Positions 1-14,700 of a stretch of DNA of 64,000 bases are shown one piece after another. Origin of the DNA: Bugula neritina (Eukaryota; Bryozoa; Gymnolaemata; Cheilostomatida; Bugulidae); contig OZ037767.1 of NCBI GenBank assembly GCA_964035545.1, positions 5,579,680 through 5,643,679 on the forward strand, written 5' to 3'. The notes under the pieces were generated by a model that saw nothing but the letters and a program-made list of their open reading frames with translations, did not search any database and was not told the origin of the DNA. The first letter of the stretch is position 1. Each line of letters starts with the position of its first letter. The position numbers and the translations under genes were made by a program.

Positions 1-470
1 CCCCCCCCCCCCCGTATTTTTTGCTTCGTTAAAAAATTCAAAAGCAATTTATTCTAACTGCATCGAGTTTCGTAGATATATTTTGTCAAAATATACACAC
101 AACATCAGAGAAAAATATTTAAGAATGATTTTTAAACCTTAAATAATTTGATGAATATTATCATGGAATTTATTTTTCTGATACAAACATTCTATTATTT
201 AGCAAACCTCGAAGTTTCCAGTACAGAAGACTTTGGCATAAAAAACATAAACCTAAAGTGATATGACAACTTCCTTAACTATCTCGTCACATTTTAGAAT
301 TGAAAAGCTTAAGTCTTGATAGATTTTGATACAAACTAAACCTGTAGCTTTCTCAAAATCAATTGACCACATTAGGTTTTAATAGAATAGCATATAAACG
401 AATAAATTTCAAACATATTACAGCCATACTTAATTGTACAAATATAATGACTAAAGGGTAATATACAAAC
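1..470. other. Left-edge non-coding sequence
   Basis: This stretch begins with a run of 13 C, which may be genuine or an assembly edge. The rest is AT-rich and I see no exon in it. It should be intron of the sulfotransferase gene, because that gene's second exon ends at a donor at 470-469 on the minus strand and its catalytic remainder is not found here. Confidence 0.5.
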
Positions 471-2803
471 CTCTTATTGGAAGAGCAAATGATAAGTTAT
501 GTGTGTGACCAAATCGTTGTAGTATAGATATGAGGGTCGTAGAGCCAGCCTTATGAGTTTTCACAAATGCAAAGTCTAATACCTTCTTGCATGTCCGTAT
601 AGGCACAAACTCGTGAGTACCAAGGCTAGAAACAAAATTAATACAAAAAGGTTAAAGTTTAATAGTTTATCTGGCCATGTTTAAGGTTGTACTGTACAAC
701 TATGTTAAGTTAATTTACGCTGTAAATAGTCAAATTTGTAGTTTTTATCAATAATATTGCCCAATAGATAATCATAATTTTGTAAAACATAGTATTAGAC
801 TGAAAACTAAGTACAGAACAACCTAGAGTTAGTTTAACTCAGCTTCTTAGGCAGCTCCTTGAAATTCAGTATTAGAAAATAAGTAAAATAGCATTTTTCG
901 AATTATACCAATTAGGCAAGGTGTTTTATATATGCACTCACTAGCATATTAAACTGTTAATGCATTAACTGGATGTGTTGACATGCATAATCTATTAGTT
1001 TACTAACACCACTTCTACAAGCCTGCTTATAAGGGAAGATGGAAATGAGAAAACTTATAGTAATCAGAGCTATACAGAGCCCATAATTTACGTCAGGATA
1101 TTAGCGAGCGGTAAAGATGGATTAGGCTTATAGGATTAGTTTTAATGTAGCTCTTGGTAAACATTTGCAGTAATTAATAGCTTGCATAAGATATGGAGCC
1201 AAGAGGTGAATGTAGACGGTGAGCTTGCTGTAACTGTAGCAAGCAGGCACAGTGTGGCAACACTAGAGCTATGCGAATGTGCGGTGATGAGTAACGTAAG
1301 GAGTGACATACAGATATGTAGTCCACAAGATAACATTAGCAAAGAATAGTTTACATGGTGATGGTCAGATATTTGTGCTAAGCTAATTTTTCCAGAAGAA
1401 CATATTTTATAAACATTATTGATCACTCAGCACAATTGAATGAACAATTGTGGCGATGCATGTATATAACTCAAAATGTGTTTAATATATATATGAAACA
1501 GCTAGTTCTAAATTTTGTTTCTCAAAATTCCGAATTGCAGAGTATGTTCCAAGTTGAAGTAAAAATTACTTGAATACCAACGGCAGGTATCATCCTAGAT
1601 CTGTAACATCCTCTTAACTTAAATAGATTGACAGTAAGTTATTATTTATTTCTAATGACAAAGCTATAACAAATGGAAATAGCAGAAAGGTGATTTACAG
1701 GGTTCATTTGCTAGAATTGAACTTGGTGCAAATAGTGTTTGAATTGTTTTATTTACAGTATCATCATTGTAAGATAAATGACAACATATAACATGCTGCT
1801 GCATGGTAACATGCTATAGATATTGTAGAGATCAAGGAGAATATGCAACCTAAACAAATTTCAACTTTCACAAAGTTTTTGTAACTAAATCTTATAATCT
1901 TAGATCGTAAGATGTTATGCAATCTACGGACTGAGACAAAGTGGTGAGGTAGCTACACTAGCTCTGGATTACCAGATATCTAAAATCACATTTTATAGAT
2001 TAGCAACAAAAGCAAAAAAGTCGAAATAGAAAGAAAAAAGTATTCATTATGTTTTATTTACTGCAACGAAACAGTCGGTACTACTAAAGTCATAATGAAA
2101 ACTGGCTGGAATTATGACTATAGCAGTAATGGGGTGGTTTGAAGTGGTTTAGCACAAGTGATTAGCCGGTTGGTAAGACTTTAAGTATTAAGCTAATGTT
2201 ATAGTAGTACATTAGAGTGGCTTGTTCAACTATTTCTTAAGCTATAAAATATGAGCTATTAAAAAACAATAGCCGGAGGAAAAATGATAAACTGCAAGAA
2301 ATGAGGTGCATCCCAGTTATTCAAACAAATACTGAACCCAGTAGCTGTATTGATGGATATTAATGAACAACTTCTACATTTCCACTTTTCTGGAAATATA
2401 TTTATTAGCTCCTCAGTTTGATAAACTTTGCAAGAACCACATGATTGTTAGTCTTTAAGATCCAGGACAAGCATATGACCCTTATAGACCTTATTGAACA
2501 TTTTAAAAAGACGTCAAAAAATAGCGCAGTCACAAATAGGTAGCAAATATTTGAAGTAGATGTTACATACTTGGGCTTAAATACAATATTCTCGGCCATC
2601 TCCTTGTCTGACGGCAAACCTAAGCCAAACGGATCCCATTTCTTATCTCCGACATCAGAGCCCATAAATGATTTGATGTTTTTCATAACTTTACCTCCTT
2701 GTGGGATTACAATGTCGTCGTCACTACTAAACAGCGCTAGAAATGTCAGCACTACCACTAGAAAAACTATTACTTGCAGGTACCGAGTGAGCAAGAACCG
2801 CAT
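471..2803 (-). CDS. Galactose-3-O-sulfotransferase family, 5' part only
   Basis: Two exons are visible: 2571-2803 and 471-625, joined across an intron with GTATGT donor and CTAG acceptor; the frame is kept. The protein starts MRFLLTRYLQ, followed by a hydrophobic stretch at about residues 8-26. That is a type II signal anchor, so a Golgi luminal enzyme is expected. Exon 2 encodes FAFVKTHKAGSTTL, the phosphosulfate-binding loop of the Gal3ST (galactosylceramide/beta-galactose 3-O-sulfotransferase) family, which takes sulfate from PAPS. It is followed by SILQRFG, also family-typical. The exon ends at a donor with the frame open, so the 3'-phosphate-binding loop and the acceptor-binding part lie beyond the left edge. 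The 1.95-kb intron (626-2570) shows nothing recognisable. The exact paralogue, and hence the acceptor sugar, cannot be decided. Confidence 0.85.
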
Positions 2804-3702
2804 GATAGAAGTGGTTATGGATCCAGTCTATAGGTTTTATGTCGTCTACTAATAGGCCAGCAAAGTAAAGTCAGCTACTGTAAAAGAAAACAGAACAGTA
2901 CAAAACTAACACCAGTTTTGATTAAGGACTAGCTAACATACAAGCAGAAAACTACTAATTTGACACCATAAATATGTCAATCATTTCAGCTTTTATTAAA
3001 CATAAAAAAGCACATCGATACAAGTTTTAATTCAAAAGCTACTTTTCACCAAATCTATTATCTTGCACATCATCTCCCGCTTCCTGTTTACCTTCCCATG
3101 CCAGTTTCCCACTAAACTCATTTGACAATGACAATGGAGTCAGTTCTCAGGTTTTATAATACATGTAATACTAATGCACTAGTTGCAACACACACCAACA
3201 TGATATTCCACACATATTGCAGAAGTTTACATATAGGCTTACCTGGTGGCAGTGTAGGATGGCAAGAGAAAACCCTATTCCAGTAAAAGGTTTTTGCTGA
3301 TGATTGCAGCTAATATCTAATTTGCTAGTAAATCTGTTAGCAAGAGGAGTGTCAGAAGTAAAATTGCGGTAATTGCAGTGAAACAATTAACACGGCAGAC
3401 ATACACCTCTCTCTTAAAGTGAAGAGGAACACACTGAACTAATCCTCCTAATGGAACTTGCAATCTCTTGAAATCACACAGCAACCTATATCTGATCCAG
3501 TCAACCATTAAGCGTAGTTGTCATAGTTACTTCACATCCATATGACTTGGTAAGCATCCTGATAATATATTGATGGGTGTAGACTTTGAGCTGTACAATA
3601 AAAACATAAAGGAGATACCTGTTGAGTGATGGATTTTGTAAATTGACATGCTATAGTTTTCCTATTATTATAAAAACTTACGAAAAGTTCTAGTCACTAT
3701 CT

Positions 3703-3888
3703 CTGTGAGAAACCCCTGATGGAAAGGGTTTTTCAAAGCAGGCTAAGAAGTTATTCATATGTGGTACTGGAGCAATTATGACTGGATGCTCTTCCTAGCA
3801 TCACCGATGACTTTTACTGGGGCTTGAACCCATGACTTTGTGTTTACTAATCCAACACTCTACCCTCTAGACCAGGCCTGCTCCCTAT
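3703..3888 (-). mobile_element. tRNA-derived SINE, copy 1
   Basis: Read on the minus strand, it has a pol III box A-like TGGTCTAGAGGGTAGAGTG (3855-3873) and a box B-like GGTTCAAGCCC (3819-3829). Next comes a core on the plus strand, GACTGGATGCTCTTCCTAGC (about 3781-3800). This resembles the central domain of V-type SINEs (GGATGC-CTTCCT). The 3' part can fold through AAACCCTTTCCATCAGGGGTTT. A second copy is at 31410-31602. The superfamily name is from memory of the core motif. Confidence 0.75.
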
Positions 3889-4487
3889 AGTTTTCATATT
3901 GTTATGATTTGTATTAATTAACAGCTTGGCTCAAACTTTTAGAGTTGTTTCATCATGAATTCTTAATAGACTAGCACAGCGAAAGTAATGCAATATGTCA
4001 AATTTTCTATTCAGCTACAATGCCCTAGATTTCCTCTGCTGTACGATTTTCCATTGCAATTTTTTGCAAAAAATGGTCATTATCGCATGGAAGATTCTTA
4101 TTAATGCAAAATATGTTGGAGATTCGTGAAATAAACCTGGTATTTCATATCATGAACTGAGGTTTTGGGACCTGTAGCTTAGTGAGATACGGAGGAAGCA
4201 CTGTTTTTCACCATGTTTTATCTCAGTTATTTCAGAGTTAGATAATTCATGGAGCTTGCAGTGAAAAAGTTTGAACTAATTTGAGAAAGAATATTCTGTT
4301 GTTGCAGTACTTCATGAGTTTCAGTAGCCACCTAAGTCAAACAGGATGTATTAGGGTTCTAGCTATCAGCTTAACAATAATTGACTTGGTTACTGCTCTA
4401 AGTACAGGAGCACAATGAAGAGCGTCACTCATCAGCTTGAGACATGGCAGTTGCCAAAACAATTGGAATACGATTTGAACTGAATTG

Positions 4488-4626
4488 TCCTATAAGCAGC
4501 TCCAAATCAGGGGTGAATGAGTGCAGTAGTTTCGGTTCTCATGGTTCGAGTCAAGTCCCCTAACTCTCAAAATAAGAACTACAAACTACTGCACTCATTC
4601 AACCCCAACTTGGAGCTGCTTATAGA
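4488..4626. repeat. Fold-back (inverted-repeat) element
   Basis: The left arm (4488-4539) and right arm (about 4570-4626) are imperfect reverse complements over about 50 bp. The outer edges are TATAAGCAGCTCCAA and its complement TTGGAGCTGCTTATA. Inside both arms is GAATGAGTGCAGTAGTTT. A related half-copy lies at 60770-60850, so this is a dispersed family. It could be a short DNA-transposon derivative, but the target duplication is not clear. Confidence 0.65.
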
Positions 4627-5031
4627 ACACTACTTTCTGAATTGAATGCTCCACAGTCTACACTTTACTACCATGCATTGGAACTCCTGACAGTGTGTTA
4701 GAAATCTAACTAACGGGTCAGCAGAGTAAATTCTTGTGACAAGTCAGCTCCACGTATTTTACTTTGTCAAGTTTTACTTCAACTAAATTTAACCTATTGA
4801 CAAACTAATTATTCACTGTGGCTCAGCAAAATGTTCTGGCTAAAGATTTGAAATGAATTTGTTTTGCCTTCACAGTACATTCACCAAAGACAAAGCAAAA
4901 AGAGTTGCAAAATCACTATTAGTTACCTGTTAAGGTGTTAAGGTCTGATAAAAGGAAATATGAAATTATTTTCAATTTGTTTATTGCATTTTATATGCTG
5001 TACAAAGAACATAGATGCTATATTTCTACAT

Positions 5032-5037
5032 TTTATT
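5032..5037 (-). terminator. Candidate poly(A) signal of PPP4R3
   Basis: AATAAA on the minus strand, about 700 nt past the stop codon. It is the first exact hexamer I find downstream. Another one lies at 4980-4985. Which one is used cannot be told from sequence alone. Confidence 0.35.
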
Positions 5038-5740
5038 TATACTACATTATAGTCATAATTCAGTCATTGCCTGGGGTTTAAATTAAAAGTTTCTTTTCAA
5101 CAGTTGTAGATAAAAATAATTGGATATTTTGCCCAGATGGAATATGAATAAAATCATTAAAGGAACAATGTATATATATTACACATTAGCTGTATTTAAA
5201 AAGATATGAAATACGCTGACGAAATGCGGGACAGCAAAGTGAATGATTGGCTATAAAAATGAGAAATTCGACCCTTGTAGTACACAAAAATATAGTATTT
5301 GAAGGCCAAAAGTCAGTTTAAAGTTGGCTGGAAAGTAGTTGTTTCTCACCTGTTGTATTCCAAGCAACATTTCTTACTCGATATACAATAAGTAGTATTT
5401 GGCATAAGCTGACCAAACTGGATATTAAAACATAAATCTACATGCCAATGGGTGTCATCTTACAGTGTATATACAGTTATAGAGTGGATCAGAAACAAGA
5501 CCCTTTCCATACGCAATATTTCATTAGTAGTACAACATAAGTAACTGATAATAGTATAATGAGAATAGCTATACTAAGATACACACAGATCAGTAGTAGG
5601 CAGTGTATGACTCATCACTACCTTCTCTGATGGGCAAAAATATACAAGGTCAAAATATCATTTTCCTAAAGCCCCAAATTGAAGTTAAACTTCTAGAGCT
5701 GCAAGCCTCACTTTCATCCTTCACACACAAAGTATTTTGT

Positions 5741-8700
5741 CTACGAGGAGATACGGGGGCGTTTGCTAACTGATACACCGTCCCCGTCTGCATCGTCGTC
5801 GGAGTCTTCATCCGGATAATCAACTAAAGCTATTTTGCCAACAGCAGCAGATGGAGCAGAGTCTATTAGCATGGAGACTGAGGAATTTGTGTTGAGGGGA
5901 GATGGATACGCCCCTTGATTAGGGGGACTGTGGGGAGGGCTGTCGGTGGCGCTGATTAATGACTTCAGGTTTATGCTAATATTTCTGTTCAGCTTTGGAC
6001 TGGAGTTAAAAGTCCCTTCATCTTCTTCGTCTAAACAAGAAGTAAAAACAGGAAAACTCAATTATACTTAGCGATTAGAGAATTTAGTGATTAACTAGAA
6101 GTTGCTTCCCTTGATTACACAGAGCAATTATGATCCCAAAGATAGCAGGTAAACAAACTACGTCATTCACATCTTGTGAGTGTTATATCGGTGAGTCGAC
6201 TTCAAACATAAATGAGCAATGCACACATTGAACTTCTTTTAAACACCAGAAATATTTCATTATACTCGGGTACTTTTAATGAGACATGTGAATAAACTTA
6301 AACTGTGCCTACGTGTTGCATCAAAAAGATTTTGTTTAGCAACAAAATAGCATTTATTAATCAAAGAGCAACAATAACTGTCACTTCTTAAACAGAGAGT
6401 TGTAAAAGCAAGAAGCAATCTGGCATCTGAATTCACACCCAAGGATCGCAAATTTACTTTAACTTTTAAATACATCGATTCCAATTTTTCCAAAAAAAAC
6501 AAAAACTGAAACAGAAAGATATATTAACGCACTCTAATATCTGATATCAGCATACCTTTACGTCCAATACTCTTGGGTAAGGACAATGAAAACATGGGTT
6601 CGGCATCCCCTGCCTCTTCTCTTGTGGGGGAGGCTTGAAAGGGAGGAGTTATGTTTCCTGATCCACTATCGCTGTCGTCATCATCTTTATCAAACCACCT
6701 TTCTTCCTCTTCGTCTAGCGAGGAGTTGTCTCTACGGCATCGACGCTGCTTCGCCAGCGTGGAAAATCTATAAAACCACGACTTAATGCAGTCACTTGAA
6801 ATACAAACCAAAAAAGTAATCATGTTTTAGCTTCAACTCTTTAATATTTTCCTCCTAGGAAACTTATACCGACTTGGTCTAGCACCAACATATGCGCTGC
6901 AGGAGAATAAATTCCATTTCACAGAAGGGCAAAAGTGGACCATGAATACATGACACAGAAATGAAACAATATGTTAATAATGCATATGCCTACACTGTAG
7001 AATAAGTTTGTCAAATACAAATCAAAACAACACATTTGTTACAAAATCGTTAATCAACAAATACAAAATCTGAAACTCCTAAAAAGCACCCTTTCTTTAA
7101 TACACCTGACTCAGCCTTAGAAGCAGACATTTGCAAACTGAATATCCGACTAATCCTACGTTCAGTTACAAGTAAATGCTACATACGGGTCTCCCTCCTC
7201 TCCGTGTCTCTCCTCTGTGCTCAACAAGCTAGTCGGCCGGTGGTCAAACTGATCCTTCAGCTTCTGAAACGTCTGCACGTACGTGATGTCTTGAAAGCCC
7301 GAGTTGTAGTGACACTCCACAAAGTTGGTCGCTAAAAGCCTGATGTCCTCCTGCGTCATACAGCACACAATAGTATGACAACTCCGAGAAGATTACACAA
7401 TGGTATGACAACTCCAAGAAGATTCAACAATAGTATGACAACTCTGAGAATATTAAACAATAGTATGACAACTCCAAGAAGATTAAACAATAGTATGACA
7501 ACTCCGAGAAGATTGAAAGAAAGTGTTACTATCACTAGCTTCTAGCAGTATGGCCGGCTGTGTACAGTGCATATAACCCTCATGTATGGAAATAAAACAA
7601 TATCCCTACCAATGTGCTGTGTCTGAATATTACAAGTTATTTTTAGAACAAATGCACCCAAGATTGACAGCATGACCGTTCTCATGGTGTAAAACATTCA
7701 TAAACTGTGTCACCCGGTCTAATTGTTGAAAAATACTTACAACTCTAATGAACTCAAACAGCTCTATAATAGCAGAATTGAAGAGGTTGTATTTTTCTCC
7801 GTTGGCAAAGAACGCCTCACACACAGCTTTAAAGTGGTTGCCATTTGCAATATGTCTGTTGTAGGTGTCGTCTTTCAGGTTCACCAACTTGCGTAAAAAC
7901 CTAATTGCACCTACACAAAACAAACAACATACTGCACACGTGTACACACACTAGGGCCGCACTTGCCTTTTACCATTAAGGAATTCTACAACTATTCTAC
8001 CATTATTACAACGGTTACAACCATCATAATATAGAGAGCCTACGAACCAGTTACTTACATAGCGCCAGGAACGAGTGACGAGATTTGAGCAGATAGAGAA
8101 CCTTCCGGAGAATTTCATGTTTGATCATGTGAACTCTGAACTGGTAAGAGTGGTGCTCTGCACAGAATATCAGCAACTCGACTATGATGCTGAGCAGTTG
8201 TGCTGTTTTGTAATCATCTACAGGAAAATACATTCACTAATTTATTATTTTAAAGCAAAGCGACTGTGACTTCATTTTAATGAAGAGTACATCTGGAAAA
8301 GCTATGGGAGACTCCAGACTTGAGGTCGTAATGGTGATTTATACTGGCAAACCTCTAGTAACCATAGCTTCATAGCAGCATGAGAGAGTTTCATCTCAGA
8401 CTCAAATTATTTTCAGACTTTCATGGCCTGAATGAAAGACATATCCCCAGAATAAATTCAGACATCAAATCAAACTGTACGACTACAACTCGGCAGACAA
8501 ACAAAATAATTCAGCTTAATATTATATTTCGAAAAACCACTGAATAGAAAAAATTACTATTCAGGTTTCTTCCATGTTACCCAATCACAGTGTGAAGGTA
8601 GACTGTTAGAGAGATGAGTTAGCTACATTATGAGTGGCGACAGAAATATCATACCTTTGAGGGACTCGGAGTCCTTACTAATAGTTCGGAAGGGACTTAT

Positions 8701-11700
8701 CAGTGTCGGCATACAGTGTAGGTAGAAATAGTTGAGAAACTCAGTCTTCTCTGTTCTCAGTGAGGGTGCCCCGCTCACTGCCGTAGCAGCCATCATATTC
8801 TCTGGGTCTATGAGCAGTTTTATGGTCACAGAGATGAGAATTGCACCTCCTAGTTCAGGATCTGGATCTTGCTGCATCTGCTCCACGGCTTTAGTCATTA
8901 ACAAGTCATCCTGTAGGAACAGCAACGGTCAGCTTACTGCACAGAGACGGTCAGCTTACTGCACAGAGATATATCCATATAACAGATCTCAAGCTTTGCA
9001 AGAAGCTGTGTTAATATTTGCAATGCAATAATCACTTTGATTCCATACTAAAATAAGCCTAGCCCAAAATATTACACAAAGGAAAAATAATTCATAAGAC
9101 AACGCCCTATTTATTTCAGAGGTGAATCTATTTATTCCAGGAGTGATTTTATTTACACCAGGGATAGTTCTATTTATCCCACCAAGCTATAGCAATAGCC
9201 AAGCAACTGACCTGCCCCAGCTTCGCTTCAGATAAACAGAATTCTCTGACCATAGATGGATTGGCCTCCACGATGAAGGCAAACACGTCATTGGTTGTAG
9301 ACAGTATATCCGCGTCTTCAATGTTCCACAGCGTCTCCACCGCCTCCAGCAACCGCATCTCTGCCAACATCTGGTAAACACAAACTTGAGGTGCATATTC
9401 CTCTTGGGAAGAAGTGGAATATTTATATTTAGCCAACGCAACAAAGCCAAGACTTGATGACAAAATTTTCAGATCTCAATTTGTAACATTCACTAACAGG
9501 TAATATCTAAAATTGCAAAAACTATCTAAAACTGCAAAAAACTGGTTGATTTTTTTTCTGTGTAGGAATGAAACTCAAGGCAATTGAAGAAAATCGAAGC
9601 AAGTCAGAGAAATGTAAGGACTACCTGGAAGAATGGCTCCCTGTCGCTTGCTTGGAGAGTTGAAGAAAACATGCACATTTCCTTGAGGAACTTTACAAGA
9701 TCTCTACGAGCAGCATCGTCCGTCTCGTCGTCTGTAAGCTGCTGGAAGAGAATCTTCATTGTTGCTTCATCTTCCTAGAAAAACAGAGAAGATAACTTTG
9801 AATTTAATAGTAAGATCAGTTATATAATATGCTAACATGTCAAGGTAGGAGAGGGAAGTGGCAGACACATTGCTGAATATTTGAAGCTTATTTTGGCAAC
9901 TGTCATTAAATCAACACAAGTTGGTATCATTTATTGCAGCACAACATAGTGAGAGTAAAGGGAGTAGCAAATGTGTACAGTCAACAATGATTGTATGACA
10001 AGACAGTTTAGATATCATAGGCACATATAATCATCAATAACAGGTCACACCACTACACTGCAGGCAATAACTATACATCTGAGTTTAACAGAACTACAAA
10101 CATTTTACACTAACAGATAGGAAAGTGACTGGATGAAGTTATGCACACACGTAGCACACCTGCCAGTGAGAAGTGACAGGACAGGCACAGTGCTACAAGA
10201 TTTCACCCACCTGTAACATTTTGACAATCTCGCATTTGTTAAAAAAGACAAATGAATTGAGGGCGGAGAGGAGGTTTTCATCAAATACACTTGGAGTGGG
10301 TAGAATGACATCCTGTATATACTGTACCCGGTAGGTCTGGTGTATCTTTTCTAGCAACACTTCATTGGTGAGGGGCAAAACTGAGTGGAACTCAGCCTAA
10401 AATGGGGAGACAATTTATAAAATAAAAACAAAAGAGTGATAACGAAACAAATAAAGGTAAAACAGGAATGGGAATAGGAAAAAAGTAAAACAGAAATGGG
10501 AGTATTCATACGAAATGAGAAAATGAATATATAAGAGATTTTGGCTTAAAATAGAAAAGTTCAAGATTATTGCAGCAATGACAGTTATGGAACTCATTTA
10601 CTATAATATTACAATAGAAAGCCTCGTTTATGATAAACTGTTGCAAAGTACATCTAGTTAATCAAACACACATTTACATATTAACATTATGTAAAAGTGT
10701 GTGGTTATATTGATGATATATAAATGGTACTTGTCAGCAATTCACAGCAATCAAATCGCAGCTTGCAGCTTTCGAGATTTAAAGTAAAATAAAACAGAAA
10801 TTGTGATAAACTGTATATAAGACAGCAGCACAACACAATTAGAGGGAAATGTTTACACTCCAGAGTGTTAAACTTTAGGAAGTAAAATTGGAGGTAGGTG
10901 CAGTAATGGATAAATTGAGAAAAGCCTGTGTTCTAGATTAGAAATGTAACAACTCACGCCCAAACCAGAATTTAACAAAATAATTTAAGAACTTAGGCTA
11001 TCTCAATTTCTCCACTATTGCTCCTAAATGTAAAATTAATAGGACGAGATAATCATATCACTGAAGGATGATCACACCTGCTGAGGTACACTTAGGTCGA
11101 ATGACTTCAGTTATTATTTAAGATTCAAGAATTGATCACTTGTCATTTTACACCCAAAATTTTCAAGTAAGATACAGGACATTAAGCGACTACAAATGGC
11201 GGGTCGACCAATGATGAGTGGAAGCTAGGAGGTTACTTGCAACCTGGTAATGCCCGGATTAACCAGGTTATGAGCTCAACTGATATTAATGGAATACTGT
11301 AAACATGAGCTACAATCAGAAACCTACCTGGTTCTCCAGAAACTCCCGGTGTCGCACCACCGTTGTCTTGCAAGGATCATTCTCCATCACACCCACCACT
11401 TTCATCAGATTCTCTGAGCAGAACAGGATTTCAAACAAGGAGTTTCTGTTGAGCATGAATATGGTCTTGAATATTGAGTAGAGTTGGTGCAGAGCTTCCA
11501 CATTCTCAAGGTCATCACAGATAGAGTAGAGGTCAAGTAATCTGTTTATATATCCGTCTGACTCAACGCTAAACAAAACCAAACACATATTTATATTTCA
11601 ATACACTTTTAAAAATACTGTTAAAAAATTCAAATTAAAGAAAAAACAAACACGTTTTTAAGAGATATGTAACTATTTGGTAATTGAATAAGGCAAGAAA

Positions 11701-14700
11701 AATTGCATAGGTGAGTTATTGAGAATCCAAATACATGGAGAAAAGACATCTTCACCCCAAAACACACAGCTGGCATATATGTATAGGTGAATGAAATACA
11801 AGCAAATATGAAGGAGAATGATGTACGAAGACAAGTAGACTAGCAATTTGGCAACACCAACTTCCCAGAGAGGCTTTGCCAACTATTCACTGCTATATTT
11901 AGACTATATTTAAACTTGCCCAATCTAACAAATATGTTCAAGTATGGAAGTAAAAAGGTAGACACACGATGGCAGGTGCAAACTAAATCATTTGTATGCA
12001 TAAAGCATACTTTGACCAACCAACATCCTCACACAGAGTACCATAGCTGCTTGGGCTGGGTCAAACTATATTGTAAAGACTACACACCATGTATATTACA
12101 TTTAGACCAGGAGCTATACTATTGGTATGATTACAGAGTCTAACAGCAAAACACGGCTTTGTATTAGGCTATGGAGTTTCACTTTATCCACAAAAGCATA
12201 AAATATAACTCTATATATTCAACTATTGCAAATTGGCTTAGAACTCTGACAGTGTCAGTGAAATACAAGAATTCATTTACGCAACTTATAGCAAAAGTGA
12301 ATAAAAGTACTAAATCACTATGAAAATGAGGCGAATTTCCTTTACGGCTGATAGCACAACCAACAAGGTGATCAATTCCTCATAACACTGCGCACTATAA
12401 GAGTTCAGCCTTCAAAATCCTCAGGTTTATGTTCCGCAAGTCTGGACATGCCCTAGTAAACTGTAAGCCAGGTAATCCTGTAGATACTAGAGTGGCAATG
12501 GAAGTCTAATCCCAGCACACACCCAACTAGTGCTACTAGCAACTACTAAGGTAATGAGAGCTGTTCACACTCATTAACCTGTCACGTTTTACACGGCTTC
12601 CCACTATCACCACCATTACACGGACTACTACAGTAACACATAGAGCCCACCAGGAAACCAATATTAATTAGTTTTATTTATTCCTCAAAGTTGTCAAAAA
12701 CAACCCAAGCTGCAAGTAAGTGAGAAATGCCCTCTGTTTTATATGCACTTCAGTTTTTAAGCCTATAGTGTAAATAGCATTGCTGTACGACCATCGATAT
12801 TGAACAGATATAATAATATTACAATAAGTAAATAATGCATATTACAAAAAGTATATACTGTATATTATAATAAGTATACACTGTATATTACAATAAGTAT
12901 ATACTGTATATTACAATAAGTACATACTGTATATTACCGTATGTACATGCTGTATATTATAATATTGATATAAAGTATGCTGGTTTTGTGAGATCAGTCC
13001 TGCTAGGATAAGAAATTCAATTAAATTAGTGAATTAGAAATTATTTGTTAGAAAGCCATCACTATGAAGAGTAAAATTCCATCTACAGTTGAACATTTCC
13101 ATTAAAAAACCTGCCTGCTAAAACCAACCAGCTTAAAATTGGATGACACATTCAGATGGTGGCATTTTTGAGACAGACATTCTATGTTTGGTACAAGTTC
13201 TGTGATTAGTCGCAGCGAACAAACATGTTTATGTGACCCTTATAAAATTAATAGCTAGTCTTGTGTGGAGAGTTGTACTTACATGTATATCGATATATAC
13301 ATTTGTAGCCCCTGAACTTCTCAGATCATTTTGAAAACGTCTGCATAGCCAGACATGGCCAACCGTCTTAACAGGTTACCAAATTATTGAAACTAACGGG
13401 CATGGCAAAAACAGGATAGGTTAGTCAAGACAAAAGAGTGTGTGGACTTGAGCTACAGTAGAGATAATTACCTGGATGCTATTCGATCTATTCGCCATTG
13501 CACGGCACCTCCGTGAACGTAGTCACTTAGCACAGCCTGTATTTCCCCTAAATGAGCGAGATCGGGGGAAGGCAACTCAACCACTCCGCCAGTTGCATAC
13601 GACGACTCTTCAAAATGTTCATCATCTCGAGAATCATGGAGCGAGTCATCGGGGCCATTATCATCCGGGTTGCGACCTTGAACCTAAATAAACACGGCCA
13701 TCTTGAAAAACAAGTGATAAAAAGCAGCTATGAGGAAGTAGCAAAAAACCTATGAATTCAGAATTAGTTTAATTTATTAAACAATTCCAATGTTGAAAAT
13801 ACTTCAAAACTCAAAAGTTCTGTTTCTGTAATGTGATCAGGAGGGGTAAAATTGAAGCAAGACAATGGAAGACTATTCCCCAACTCTTCACAGTTACACT
13901 ATTGCTTGTCTTCCAAAACTTTGAACTATAAATATACTTGGGATAAAAGGACAAAGCCTTTCCCGTATTAACATTGATCAAGTAACACACATGAAGCAAG
14001 AGTCTGAATAAAAACATATCACTCACGTCGCAAATCTTCTCCCATATTTCTGAGCAACTGTCAATGAGTTGAAAAGATAGTGCGAGCTCCTGATCATTTT
14101 CAGACCAGCATATGAGGGTCTCCTGCTGCTTCTGGTAGGTTGTGTTGGGGCACACTTTTGATTCTAGTATTACATAATCTACAGCAACAAGGAACAGAAA
14201 TATCTTTCCAATACAAATCCCTAACGAACAGAAAATATTATTCATTTGTTTTTGAAATTGAAATGATTGTAAATCATAACTCCATATACCTCTATAGTTT
14301 CATAAGAAAAATATTTTATTTTATTTCTATTATTGAATAATGTGTGATAAATAATTGAAATAAACTATCTAATAAAACTAAGCAATAAAAGCTGTCATAC
14401 TCATCTTTAAATATCAAAAACCTTCACTCAACTCTACTTGCCTAGTTCCAGTTAATATTTACAACGTAAATACAAAAAGTGGTCCACTATGAAGTAAAAA
14501 AGCCAGCAATTCTGTAAGATAGATTATGACAAAGTTTACTGAATATTTTTAGAGGTCAAGACTCACGATCTTCGTCCTCAGAGCGTACAATCAGCGCCAT
14601 GCCTTGCAGTCGGTCCACATAGGCACAGCTGACATGGCCAGTTCCTTTGTCGTCCCAAGCTCTGTCAGCATTTAGCATGTAAACCTAGACATGAATATGT

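Larger units (their letters stand above)
2804..5740. other. Intergenic spacer between sulfotransferase and PPP4R3
   Basis: This spacer holds the promoter side of the minus-strand sulfotransferase and the 3' UTR of the minus-strand PPP4R3. It contains a tRNA-derived SINE (3703-3888), a fold-back element (4488-4626) and candidate poly(A) signals near 5032 and 4980. No other exon was recognised. Confidence 0.6.

Noticed and set aside
1-13. Poly-C run at the window start as a biological signal
   Set aside because: It may be an assembly edge. A similar run of 14 C at 50460-50473 shows such tracts do occur, but no function is supported.
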